Source: Terfezia claveryi (lineage: Eukaryota; Ascomycota; Pezizomycetes; Pezizales; Pezizaceae). Taken from it: a stretch of 64,000 nt of DNA. Below are positions 1-8,431 of the stretch, piece by piece. Made by a program: the position numbers and the translations under genes. The DNA is taken from the NCBI GenBank assembly GCA_015179025.1, contig WHUX01000058.1, forward strand, positions 1 to 64,000. Direction: 5' to 3'. Positions within the stretch are counted from its first letter, which is position 1. Each line of letters opens with the position of its first letter. The notes beneath the pieces are model-generated. The model saw only the letters and a program-made list of their open reading frames with translations. It was not told the DNA's origin and did no database searches.

Positions 1-394
1 TGAGTTTGGCACATGATAGAATTTCCAAACTTCTGCTGAAGCTTGCATTAGGATGTTCTCCCCAAATACTATCTAACTGTTAGAAGCAAGGACATTTCTT
101 CTCAAGTACAGCATTGATAAACTGCTTATTCTCTTCTGAACGCAGCCCCCATCCTGATTGATCTATCATTGCCTGAGCCTTCTTCCATTGACCTTTCATA
201 TTAGCTATTTTCTGTCCTATTCGTACTGCTGTAATCTAATCTTTGCTTTCAAACAGATCATCTTTGACTTGTTTGTACCAAAGCGCTTGCTTGCCTTTCA
301 TTACCTCTAGGTTGTTCTCCATCCAGCTTATTAGCTCTTCTGTTTCTTCTTTTTCCCATCTATATGATGAAGATGCTAATAACACTTGAGACAT
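1..394 (-). pseudogene. Harbinger Myb/SANT-like protein remnant, cut by the window edge
   Basis: The minus-strand translation from the ATG at 394 parallels the Myb-like protein at 10816-10118 over its whole length. Both have a SANT/trihelix-type tryptophan-rich N-terminus, and the DNA around 50-130 and 300-360 is nearly the same in both places. At least one glutamine codon (CAG) is TAG here, so the frame is broken, and the 3' part lies outside the window. In PIF/Harbinger transposons this protein binds the element ends and helps import the transposase. This copy is a dead second Harbinger fragment. Confidence 0.7.
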
Positions 395-630
395 GATTAG
401 ATAAGAGTCGTAGTAGGGGTGTTGTGTAGTAGGGATGTTTGTATGGCGAGGGTGTTATGTGGTAGTTTCAGTTGTATGGTAAAGTATGATATGATTGGGT
501 GTAGTGATGACTGCGATGGATGATTAAGCCATAAATAACAAATTTTTGATCTCTCCATCAACATCAATTGACTCCAGAGTCGATTGATGAAAGTGATGCA
601 TATCATGACTAAGCCTCAGGATGAATTACC
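395..630. mobile_element. Terminal region of a decayed Harbinger element
   Basis: The stretch around 495-625 matches 10833-10925, the outer flank of the intact Myb-like gene, including the shared words GATGATTAAGCCATAA and AGTCGATTGATGAAAG. It is therefore the non-coding end of the same transposon family. The similarity fades just after the word GATATGC read outward, so the true terminus is probably near 610-625. No target duplication could be identified. An insert of TG-rich sequence at 415-480 is specific to this copy. Confidence 0.5.
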
Positions 631-1175
631 CATTTTGCCAAGAATGGTACCCCTTAACTACCGGCACCATATACACCTCCGAAATCATCTCGGACGAAAT
701 CATCTCCGGTGCCAAGATTCCCGGAGATGTTAGCGTGTGCATAGCCTGTTTTGGAGGTACTAGCGTTGTTATGAGCTGCATTTCATATTTTTTTTTTTTT
801 CTTTTCTATGATAATGGAGCAAATACTGACACAGAACAACAGCACTTTGTTTAGCCCATACCTTTGCTTTGCTCCGCCCAGCTCCACAATGCCCAGAGCA
901 GACCTTTCAGAGCTATAAAACCTTTCTCTGGCTCATAAAATCCTGCTCAAGGTCATATAATCTTGCTCCAGCTCATCTACTCCTGCTCCAGTCCTGCTCC
1001 AGTCCTGCTCCAGGTCATACAATCCTGCTCGGGTATTGAGGTATTCCACTCCTAGCGGAGAGAACATACACTATAGGATTGAATATTGATAGCCGAGTAT
1101 TCAGACATCTCCGGCATGCGAATTCACACGTCTCCAGCATGAGTATTCAGATATCTCAAACATGAGTATTGTTAT
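631..1175. repeat. Gene-free stretch with TCCTGCTCCAG-type short repeats
   Basis: No gene is visible. From about 880 to 1035 the word TCCTGCTCCAG and variants recur every 11-25 bp. From 1080 to 1170 there are two or three degenerate units of the ATTCAGACATCTCC / GGCATGAG minisatellite that is much longer at 2015-2375. Confidence 0.5.
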
Positions 1176-1329
1176 GAATCGGTGGCGGGCAAGGCCAGCA
1201 CTCGCGTAAGTGGGCTTACGCGGGTGTCGGGGGTCAGCTAGGAGGGCTACGAGCTAGGGGCGAGACCAGAGCTCCAACAAGGCCAGTGTCGAGCGGGACG
1301 ACATATCCAAACCACCGATGGGAGAGGAG

Positions 1330-1850
1330 GCAGGAGCGAGCAGGGCGAGGCAGGCACGAGCAAGGCAAGCAGGGCAAGCGAGGCGAGCAAAAGCAGGCAA
1401 GGCAAGCAAGGCGAGCAGGGCAAGCAAAGCGAGCAGGGCAAGCGAGGCAGGCAAGGCAAGCAAGGCAAGCAAGGCAAGCAAGGCAAGCAAGGCAAGCAAG
1501 GCAAGCAAGGCAGCAAGGCAAGGCAAGCAGGCAAGCAAGGCAAGCAAGGCAAGCAAAGCGAGCAGGGCAAGCGAGGCAGGCAAGGCAAGCAAGGCAAGCA
1601 AGGCGAGCAGGGCAGGCAAGGCAGGCAAGGCAAGCAAGGCGAGCAGGGCAAGCAAAGCGAGCAGGGCAAGCAAAGCGAGCAGGGCAAGCAAAGCGAGCAG
1701 GGCAAGCAAAGCGAGCAGGGCAAGCAAAGCGAGCAGGGCAAGCAAAGCGAGCAGGGCAAGCAAAGCGAGCAGGGCAAGCAAAGCGAGCAGGGCAAGCAAA
1801 GCGAGCAGGGCAAGCAAAGCGAGCAAGGTAAGCGAGGCGAGCAGGCGACT
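1330..1850. repeat. 9/18-bp minisatellite (AAGCAAGGC / AAGCAAAGCGAGCAGGGC)
   Basis: The left part repeats the 9-mer AAGCAAGGC with variants. From about 1650 to 1826 a homogeneous 18-bp unit AAGCAAAGCGAGCAGGGC is repeated around ten times in a row. Because the unit is a multiple of three, all six frames stay open across it, which produces long spurious reading frames. The uniform 3' part suggests recent expansion by slippage or unequal exchange. Confidence 0.9.
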
Positions 1851-2014
1851 TGGGCGAGACCAGAGTCTAGATGGGGCGACGGGGACTTGGGCGAAACCAG
1901 AGTCTAATGGGAGGCGACATATCCAAATGCAGGTGCGAGGCAGTCTGAGCTACACTCGAGCAGATATTCGGGAAAGAGGTATTTATGGCCTAGAGCAACT
2001 AGATACAGGACATG

Positions 2015-2375
2015 ATGGAGAGAATCAGACATCTCGAACATGCGAATTCACACATCTCCGGCATGAGAATTCAGACATCTCCGGCATGAGCATTCAGACA
2101 TCTCGAATATGCGAATTCAGATATCTCCGGCATGAGCATTCAGACATCTCCGGCATGAGCATTCACACATCTCCGGCATGAGCATTCATCCATCTCGAAC
2201 ATGCGAATTCAGACATCTCCAGCATGAGCATTCACATATCTCCGGCATGAGTATTCAGACATCTCGAACATGAGCATTCACACATCTCCGGCATGAGAAT
2301 TCAGACATCTCCGGCATGAGCATTCAGACATCTCGAACATGCGAATTCAGACATCTCCGGCATGAGTATTCATGC
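2015..2375. repeat. 22-23-bp minisatellite, ATTCAGACATCTC family
   Basis: About fifteen head-to-tail units alternate between two versions. One reads ATTCAGACATCTCCGGCATG and the other ends CTCGAACATGCGA. Some units read CACACATCTC instead of CAGACATCTC. The same family reappears at 1080-1170 and at 63015-63090. No spacer sequences lie between units, so this is a plain tandem array. Confidence 0.9.
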
Positions 2376-2539
2376 TCGGGCTAGATTCTGTCCAATATGG
2401 TCTGGATGCTTGCTTCTAGATCCTCAGAGCGAGCTGAACGAGCTCTATAACTACCAAACAAACGAGCCTATATTGCTGCGAGTGAGCTTATATTGCCTCG
2501 AGCTTATATTGCTCCGTGCATTCAACTACCACTGTATTA

Positions 2540-3090
2540 TAGTCTTGGAGCAGTGATTTGCTCCTAGAGCAGGATTTTCTTTAGCTATTCTTTTTAACCT
2601 GTGAACTAGGGAGCTAGCAAGCTATTCCGGAGTTCAGGTGTACATATATGATAGTTGGAGGGGAGTGGGGGGGGGTGGGTCATGAGCGCTAATACATAGG
2701 ATATCAACTATCCACTTCTTGGAGCAGCGATTTGCTCCCGGAGCAAGATTTTCTTTGGCTATCTGATTAACCTGTGAATTAGGGAGCTAGCAAGCTATTC
2801 CGGAGTTCAGGTGTACATTTATGATAGTTGGAGGGGAGTGGGGGGGGGGGTGGGTCATGAGCGCTAATATATAGGATATCAACTATCCACTTCTTGGAGC
2901 AGCGATTTGCTCCCGGAGCAAGATTTTCTTTGGCTATCTGATTAACCTGTGAATTAGGGAGCTAGCAAGCTATTCCAGAGTTCAGGTGTACATTTATGAT
3001 AGTTGGGGGGGGGGAGCAAGAGGGGAGGTTATAAGCGCCTATACATAGGATATCAACTATACAGTGTTACAGTCTTGAAGCAGCGATTTG
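2540..3090. repeat. About 175-bp tandem repeat, three units
   Basis: Three consecutive copies of a block begin at the words CCTGTGAACTAGGGAGC (2598), CCTGTGAATTAGGGAGC (2771) and again at about 2946, so the period is 173-175 bp. Each unit contains GCTAGCAAGCTATTCC, a run of 7-9 G residues and TAGGATATCAACTATCCAC or a close variant. The third unit is shorter and diverges after its G run. The block continues the local repeat cluster. No coding content is seen. Confidence 0.85.
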
Positions 3091-3411
3091 ATCAGCAATT
3101 GGGCACAAGTGGATCTATTTCTAGAGGAATAGGGCAGTATGGGCTCGCTCGGGGCAGTATGGGCTTGCTGGGAGCAGTAGTATAAGCTCGCTCGCAGCAG
3201 TATAGGCTTGTATTCAGTAGAGGCTTGTATTACATATTCTGCTCCGAAGCCACTAGCCTATTGCATAGCGTGTTGGCATTGTGCTCCGAACTCGGAGCTG
3301 AATTAGAGTCAATTTCGGAGGTGTTTACTACCAGACTCTTAGCTGGCGCAGCACAAATAATTATTTCGCGACAGATACCTAGAGTCTTGGCACGAGAACA
3401 CCCCAGCAATA
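3091..3411. other. Gene-free flank before the mariner copy
   Basis: The stretch holds GGGCAGTATGGGCT and AGTATAGGCTTGTAT-like short repeats (3120-3240), then unique sequence running into the TA target site of the mariner derivative. No convincing gene is seen. Confidence 0.4.
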
Positions 3412-4594
3412 CGGAGGTGCGGAACAAAAGTCATTTCCCCTTTCTTCTTTGGGAAAATCGTGCATATGCATATATATGTAGAATATGCACGCATATGTAC
3501 TTGGCATATGCACGTCACTTCGGATTCAAGTTGGCGATCTACGACAGCTATCTATGTGTAACCAATGCCCTCGCTGCTCACCCACCTCACACACCCGTCC
3601 CACCTCACCCCCTCCCCACTCACACCGGGTCTTGATAGCAGCATGAAGCACACCTTGGCCCTAGTTTCCTCCCACGTTTCTGAAGGGGGCCTTCTTTTTT
3701 TTGGCCTTTAGGACTAGCTGAGATCATGATATCGATCGGATTAACACTGACAATTTAGTTAGTCTCCAGCATATGCCTCCATTTATTAGTGTTAAGATCC
3801 TCTAGATCGACAACTTTCTGAATACTAACAAGAGGCCTAAGATGTGCAATATACTTCCGATAGTAGCGCATTGAAACAGCAACCATGCATTCTTGTGGAT
3901 CTTGTTAGTCTCCTGAATGCAGAGCTGCCGCTCATGGTGGATTGCAATCCAGTAACTCTTTATCTCTTTTCACAGGAGGATGTCCTTCAGAATATTCATT
4001 TCCACCCTCAAGTCTGATGACCTCTTGGATATGGTAAGGAATGCGTTTAATCCGATGCTGAATCCCCCATTGCTCAAGGTCATGCCATGCATTCTCCCAT
4101 GCTTGCTCAGCTGCCGTGCGGGAAGTGAGTGGTCCCTATTTCGGTTATTAGCAACATGTTTGCCTACGGACTACTACCTAGGATTGGGGTATTTAGGGGA
4201 TTGGGGTATTCGGGGGATTGGAGTGTTCGGGGGATTAAGGTGCTCGGAGGATTGGAATTTAAGAGGGTGGAGAAGGGCGATATACTTGATGAATTAAGAT
4301 GGTAGGGAAGAGTTAGTTGAAGGGTTGAGGGTTGGAGAAGGACTGATGTATAATGAATTCCATAGTTGGAGAATAGGATATCTGGCCAATTGAGTTTTCG
4401 GCGATATCTAGTAAATTGAGAAGTTGGACAGTGAGAAAGTAAGACAACTGATGGGTTGAGCCGGTGGAAGGCCATTTGCAAGAGAGTAAATATGCGTGAA
4501 TGCCCATGCATATGCCAAGTATCCATACATGCATAAGCCTGCATATGCAACTCCCAGATAGGAAAGGGGAAAGGACTTTTGTTCCGCGCCTCCG
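3412..4594 (-). mobile_element. Tc1/mariner-type deletion derivative, copy 1
   Basis: The element is bounded by inverted repeats of about 28 bp (CGGAGGTGCGGAACAAAAGT at the left, the complement with one or two changes at the right). It is flanked on both sides by TA, the target duplication of Tc1/mariner transposons. It is 1,183 bp and carries only the C-terminal end of a transposase on the minus strand (3932-4130) plus non-coding sequence. A second copy at 14308-15466 is almost identical except for small indels, so both come from one recently moving non-autonomous lineage. Confidence 0.8.
3932..4130 (-). pseudogene. C-terminal transposase remnant, Tc1/mariner DDE family
   Basis: The minus-strand reading contains WGIQHRIKRIPYHIQEVIRL followed by EGGNEY. 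This is the signature of the C-terminal end of fungal Tc1-like DDE transposases, which usually read ERIPxHIQEIIRLEGGNEY. It ends at a stop shortly afterwards (TGA at 3932-3934). The catalytic part of the protein is absent, so the product could not be active. Mobilisation would need a transposase supplied from elsewhere. The same fragment lies in copy 2. Confidence 0.65.
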
Positions 4595-4596
4595 TA

Positions 4597-5559
4597 AGGC
4601 CTCGTCAATAAGAACCCCCGTGGATAAGAAACTAATTTCCAAATACCCATTGGATAGGGGTGCGGATTTTTAGGGCAGCAGTAAACTCAGTATCCTCTTC
4701 CCTATTCCTTCATCATCAGAGATGCAGTGATGAGTTGTTAACATCGCCAGCATGTACTTCACCATCTGAAGGGCTTGAGGTAACTTTTCCGGAATTCTAC
4801 CTTGTTCAATGTCTGCCGTCTCCCACTAATCAACAGGAAGGGTATATGATGTGGATAGGGCAGTCAAAATAACTTCTTAGGGTGTTTTTTGAGTGTCGCA
4901 GAATGTTTTGTTCGATTGAGATTTACCAAATTGAGGAATTTTATTAATTGCCCGCGGCCGGCACAGTGGGTATGCCGCCCGCGGGCGGCCCAGAACATAT
5001 GTTCGTTATAAGTATCGTATCCTTAGTTTACTGTAACACAAAGACTGAGTTAATAAAGAAAACAAAAGATGCTAAATATGTGGTACTATTACTGGTAGGC
5101 AAGCGACAGAAATGAACCCTAATACAGCAGTCCCGCTGTCTCTCTTACCAGATTTCTTGCTGATGGGTAATTAATGGCTAGTGACTTTGACACTTGACTA
5201 TAGATAGCCAGTTAGTAATCTTCTTAGGTTAGCTGACCGGTTGTACTATCGGATATGTTGTAAAAATCAACAGCAATACAAAGTCATGACCATAGCACTG
5301 ACGCGAGTGTAGACACAGCATAATTACCCCTGAACTTGAGTTTCAATCTGCATCTCTCAATATCAATCCCCCTGAGCTCTTAATATAAAGCCTCTCAATT
5401 CCCCAATCTCAAAAATATTGACTGCTTCAACTACTTCATATCCACGATATCAAGTCTCTATACGTTCTTCATGCATATATGTCAATCCTCCTGTATATTG
5501 TCCTGCGAACCTTCTATCGTACTTCCTAGTCATGTACTACTATGCCTGCTCTTTGAGTA
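4597..5559. other. Intergenic sequence with a dispersed-repeat copy
   Basis: No gene is recognised. At about 4935-5115 lies a copy of a dispersed repeat also found at 26070-26135 and 61890-62045. It contains GCCCGCGGGCGGC and CTGTAACACAAAGACTGAG. The rest is AT-rich unique sequence. Confidence 0.4.
4935..5115. repeat. Dispersed repeat family, copy 1
   Basis: The stretch from AGAACATATGTTCG to AAGCGACAGAAATGAACCCT matches 61888-62045 almost base for base apart from small indels. The upstream part with GGTATGCCGCCCGC matches 26090-26115. The 5' part contains a GC-rich palindrome around GCCCGCGGGC. It may be a MITE or a solo-LTR fragment; its termini were not identified. Confidence 0.6.
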
Positions 5560-6639
5560 GTTACTAAATAATCAATAGGAAGGAGACTCGTTTACAACTA
5601 GATGGGGAGACGGGGTTTTTCGACGGGGTTTTTCGTTTTTGGAGTCCCTTTGGCGTTATGGACTTAGGCGCAATTGAAGTGACTAAGACACTCACGCTGG
5701 GAAAGCAGAAAAGCAAAGCCGTCGTAGACGAAGATATATATGTTTCCCAGGCTGAAATTTCCATGGATGTCGAAGGCTTAAACTTATACGAGAAACGCCG
5801 TTCAGCTCCTCAAATTGCACTTCAGCAGCTCCCCAGTACAGGGCAAGAATACTTCTAAGTGTCAATAGGATTCCAAAGGTGGAGATAGTGCCTATTAGAT
5901 ACCACTTCGCGGTGCTATCACTAGACCCTAGGTGAAGCTAAAGTGCAAGGATAACTGATATGAACAACAACGCTTTCAAGACCTTGAATAATTCATAGCA
6001 CTGTCGACGAATGGCGGGGAAGGACAATAGCGTAGACAAAATTATAGCTCCTGTGGCCTAGTTATAAATTAGTAGATAGAAATACTGAAATTAAGGTCTT
6101 CTCACCACTAGTTCTGCGGCTCTAGCGGCGCGAAATCCTGCACCCATCAACATAACAACACTGTGTATTACGGCTTCCAGCAACAAGATAGATCCAATAC
6201 ACACATGTAACTATATGTGACTTTCTGGTGTCAGATGACAGAAGTTGGTGACTGGGTTGAGGCGCCCCGATAGTAAAAGGAGGATGATATTCACTATACA
6301 CATCCGTGCCGAGCTTTTGCCGATTTGATCCATTTTTATGTTAAATCCCTTATCGTAAATCATCGGAATGATATTTATGACAAGAAGTGCTAACAAAATG
6401 AACATGTGATACCTCGCTGTGAGCCACGTATAGTATAAAGGGGAATAATAGACATGTTTATCAAGGAAGAGGGTGATCCTGAGATAGATGATCTGCATAA
6501 GTTTTGGGACGATTTGGACAACTAAAAGAAGCCCGCCAAGCCCTCCCCAAGATATGGCATACGCTATCCATGGTACTTTAAGTAGGTTGTATGTAAGAAA
6601 GGTGGTCTGGGTGGAATGGACAATCCATATAGCAATCAT
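5560..6639 (-). pseudogene. Ferric-reductase-like transmembrane gene (FRE family), apparently broken
   Basis: The first exon starts at ATG 6639 (a GTG lies three codons upstream). It encodes at least three membrane segments and the FRE-like stretch LLLLSGRLNPVTNF. Further exons on the same strand give LLSFPAIRRQCYELF, which resembles the FRE membrane motif with IRRxxYE. They then give GVSRISLSLRHPWKFQPGKH, an FAD-binding-8 beta-strand with the PGxH flavin motif. An in-frame TAG at 5938-5940 interrupts the last exon, and nothing matching the HPF continuation or the NADPH domain follows. FRE proteins reduce Fe(III) or Cu(II) at the plasma membrane using haem, FAD and NADPH. One haem-histidine position in the YELF segment also seems lost. 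An unrecognised intron could remove the stop, but the 3' half is missing in any case. Confidence 0.6.
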
Positions 6640-6763
6640 GGGGTCCACTTTTGGATTGGGCTTTTTCTAGACCCATCCATTTACAGCACGCGACTATTAA
6701 ATAACCTTCGAACGAATCTCACATTCCATTTCCGGCATCTACTCCCCATTTCTATCCTTCAAG

Positions 6764-7130
6764 ATGTCAACTCCTGCAGCTAAGGATCCGGAAAAGCAAC
6801 GCAATGCAACAGAGGCTGCTCGATTTTGCATGAGAAGGGCTGGGCTCTTCAAAAAAGCCAACGACCTCTGGGTACTTTGTCTCGCTGATGTTTATCTCAT
6901 TGTAAAATTCTTTGTATACAAATCAATGGATGACCCTTCATGGCCACGACCAGCGAAAAACCTGGTTCTTTGATTATATTCTTTGCTGTTTTAATTTCTG
7001 AATCTAATGTTTTCTCTAGAATATTCAAGTAGCAGCTAGTCCAGAAGATTTTAAATGTTCAAGAAGGGCAAATGGGAAGATACGCATTGGTAGTGGACAA
7101 AATAACTTGGAGCCACCTGCGTTCGAGTAA
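6764..7130 (+). CDS. Very short MADS-box (SRF-type) protein, two exons
   Basis: Exon 1 (6764-6964) encodes a MADS-like DNA-binding segment. MRRAGLFKKANDLWVLCLAD matches the RRxGLFKKAxELSVLCxADV core of SRF/MEF2 proteins. An intron of 55 nt (6965-7019, donor GTTCTT, acceptor CTCTAG) joins it in frame to exon 2 (7020-7130, ending PPAFE), giving 103 residues. Fungal MADS proteins such as Rlm1 or Mcm1 are much longer. This one lacks the long activation region and the usual basic N-terminus is changed (KQRNATEAARFC). It starts 124 bp from the ferric-reductase start on the other strand, so the two share one short intergenic promoter. The donor is non-standard, so the junction is a prediction. It could be a degenerate paralogue or a small interfering-type MADS protein. 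Confidence 0.55.
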
Positions 7131-7415
7131 ATGCATGCCTGAGTTCTTCATCAAAGTAAATTTTTTCTAGTTACATGTAGTAGTGGTAGTCAAATGAGAA
7201 AAAATTTTTGAAGTGATAGTCAAAATTTACCAGGCCCCCCTGTGCAGACTAAACCATATTGAGATGCCCCATTTGACCACGCAAACTGAAAAAAACTTAC
7301 AGTATACTCTCGATATAAGAATATCGTCCGGCGGGGGGGGGTATATTCTTATATCGAGTATATTCTTATATCAAATATCAGGGTAACTGCTATAGGTATA
7401 CATCAAATAAAAGAA

Positions 7416-7759
7416 TTAACGTGAGGTAGAGGAAGAACTAGGTACAGGAACAGCCCCGGATGAAGTGAAGAAGGCTGTAATAACTGTTTGCTTGCTTTTC
7501 CTTTTGTCTGCCAGTTGTGCAGCCTCAATGCGCCGGCGTTCGCGATAATAGGACTGTTCCGCAGCCTCCCCGAGGGGGCCTGATTGTAGACCATGAAAGG
7601 TCAGAGTCATTGAGTCAAGATCTTGTTTGGATATTTATCTTCAAACCAACGTTTAATGCCTCGCCATGTAAGATCAGGATATGTATTTGCATAGTCATAT
7701 ATCTCCTTGCGTTCTTCTTCAGTCCACCCTTGACGTTTCAATGCACCACTAGCAGGCAT
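7416..7759 (-). pseudogene. Internally deleted pogo transposase (N-terminal HTH and C-terminal tail)
   Basis: From ATG 7759 the minus strand reads ALKRQGWTEEERKEIYDYAN followed by TYPDLTWRGIKRWFEDKY, a CENP-B-type N-terminal helix-turn-helix as in pogo transposases. It ends at TGA near 7610. One base out of frame follows the C-terminal tail with YYRERRRIEAAQLADKRKSK and a short ITAFF motif typical of the end of these proteins. The whole DDE catalytic region is missing. The element could therefore make at most a DNA-binding fragment. Confidence 0.65.
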
Positions 7760-8071
7760 ATCGAATTAGATTGAGAGTTCGGAGGTGGTATTGAAGGTGT
7801 ATGTAGCTGTATTGTATGTCGCGGTATTGTATTTGGTGGTGTTGGTGTTGTGTTGTTGCTCGTGCGTGGTACCTCTTATCGATAAGCCTTCCTATTTCAG
7901 CTAGGCTGTTTACATATTACCCAATCAGGTACTCTTGGTATGAGAATACCTTAGTAAATAACCTCGAAAAAATAAGAATATTCTTCTATCAAATATATTC
8001 TTATTTTGTATGGGGGGGTATATTCTTATATCAAGTATATTATTATATCAAATATTCTTATATCGAGAGTA

Positions 8072-8423
8072 CCGCATCCACTGGTGAGCAAGAGACCTGG
8101 TCAGTTTAGAGACATACTGTAGGTCGAGCTTATGCAGTAAGTGACACTACAACGGTCCATTTTTTGGGAAAAAGTGTACAAGGTATCCGAGTGCAAAAAT
8201 AGGGTGGATGATACCGTGCAATCTGATCTACAAGAGACCATTTTTTGGAAAAAGTATACCGTACAATCTGAGCTACAAGAGACCATCAAAATCATCCACC
8301 CTATTTTTGCACTCGACCTTGTACACTTTTTCCCAAAAAATGGACCGTTGTAGTGTCACTTACTGCATAAGCTCGACCTATGTCTCTAAACTGACCAGGT
8401 CTCTTGCTCACCAGTGGATGCGG
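8072..8423. mobile_element. Foldback MITE, 352 bp, inserted in the pogo terminal repeat
   Basis: The first about 145 bp (from CCGCATCCACTGGTGAGCAA) are repeated in reverse complement at the right end (…GGATGCGG). The element is a near-perfect hairpin with a short centre of about 70 bp. Inside, the word ACAAGAGACCAT occurs twice in direct orientation. TA flanks both ends (8070-8071 and 8424-8425). Removing the element and one TA restores a perfect pogo terminal repeat, which fixes its borders and the order of insertion. No coding capacity. Confidence 0.8.
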
Positions 8424-8431
8424 TATACTGT

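Larger units (their letters stand above)
7300..8430 (-). mobile_element. Pogo/Tigger-type deletion derivative (MITE)
   Basis: The left terminal repeat CAGTATACTCTCGATATAAG begins after TA at 7298-7299. The right repeat is its exact complement once the foldback element inserted at 8072-8423 is removed, ending at 8430 before TA (8431-8432). CTCGATATAA near the tip and a TA target duplication are typical of pogo/Tigger elements. Internal sub-terminal copies of ATATTCTTATATC occur at both ends. The inside holds only the two ends of a transposase gene. The element sits in the 5' region of the Harbinger transposon, since the flanks resume Harbinger sequence at 8433. Confidence 0.75.

Noticed and set aside
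1234..2181. Long open frames on both strands giving Leu/Ala-, Cys/Leu/Pro- or Ala/Ser/Lys-rich proteins
   Set aside because: They follow only from the 9/18-bp tandem repeat, whose period is a multiple of three; all frames are open and none has non-repeat protein features.
2015..2375. CRISPR-like direct repeats
   Set aside because: Units are contiguous with no unique spacers, vary in sequence and lie in fungal DNA; it is a minisatellite.
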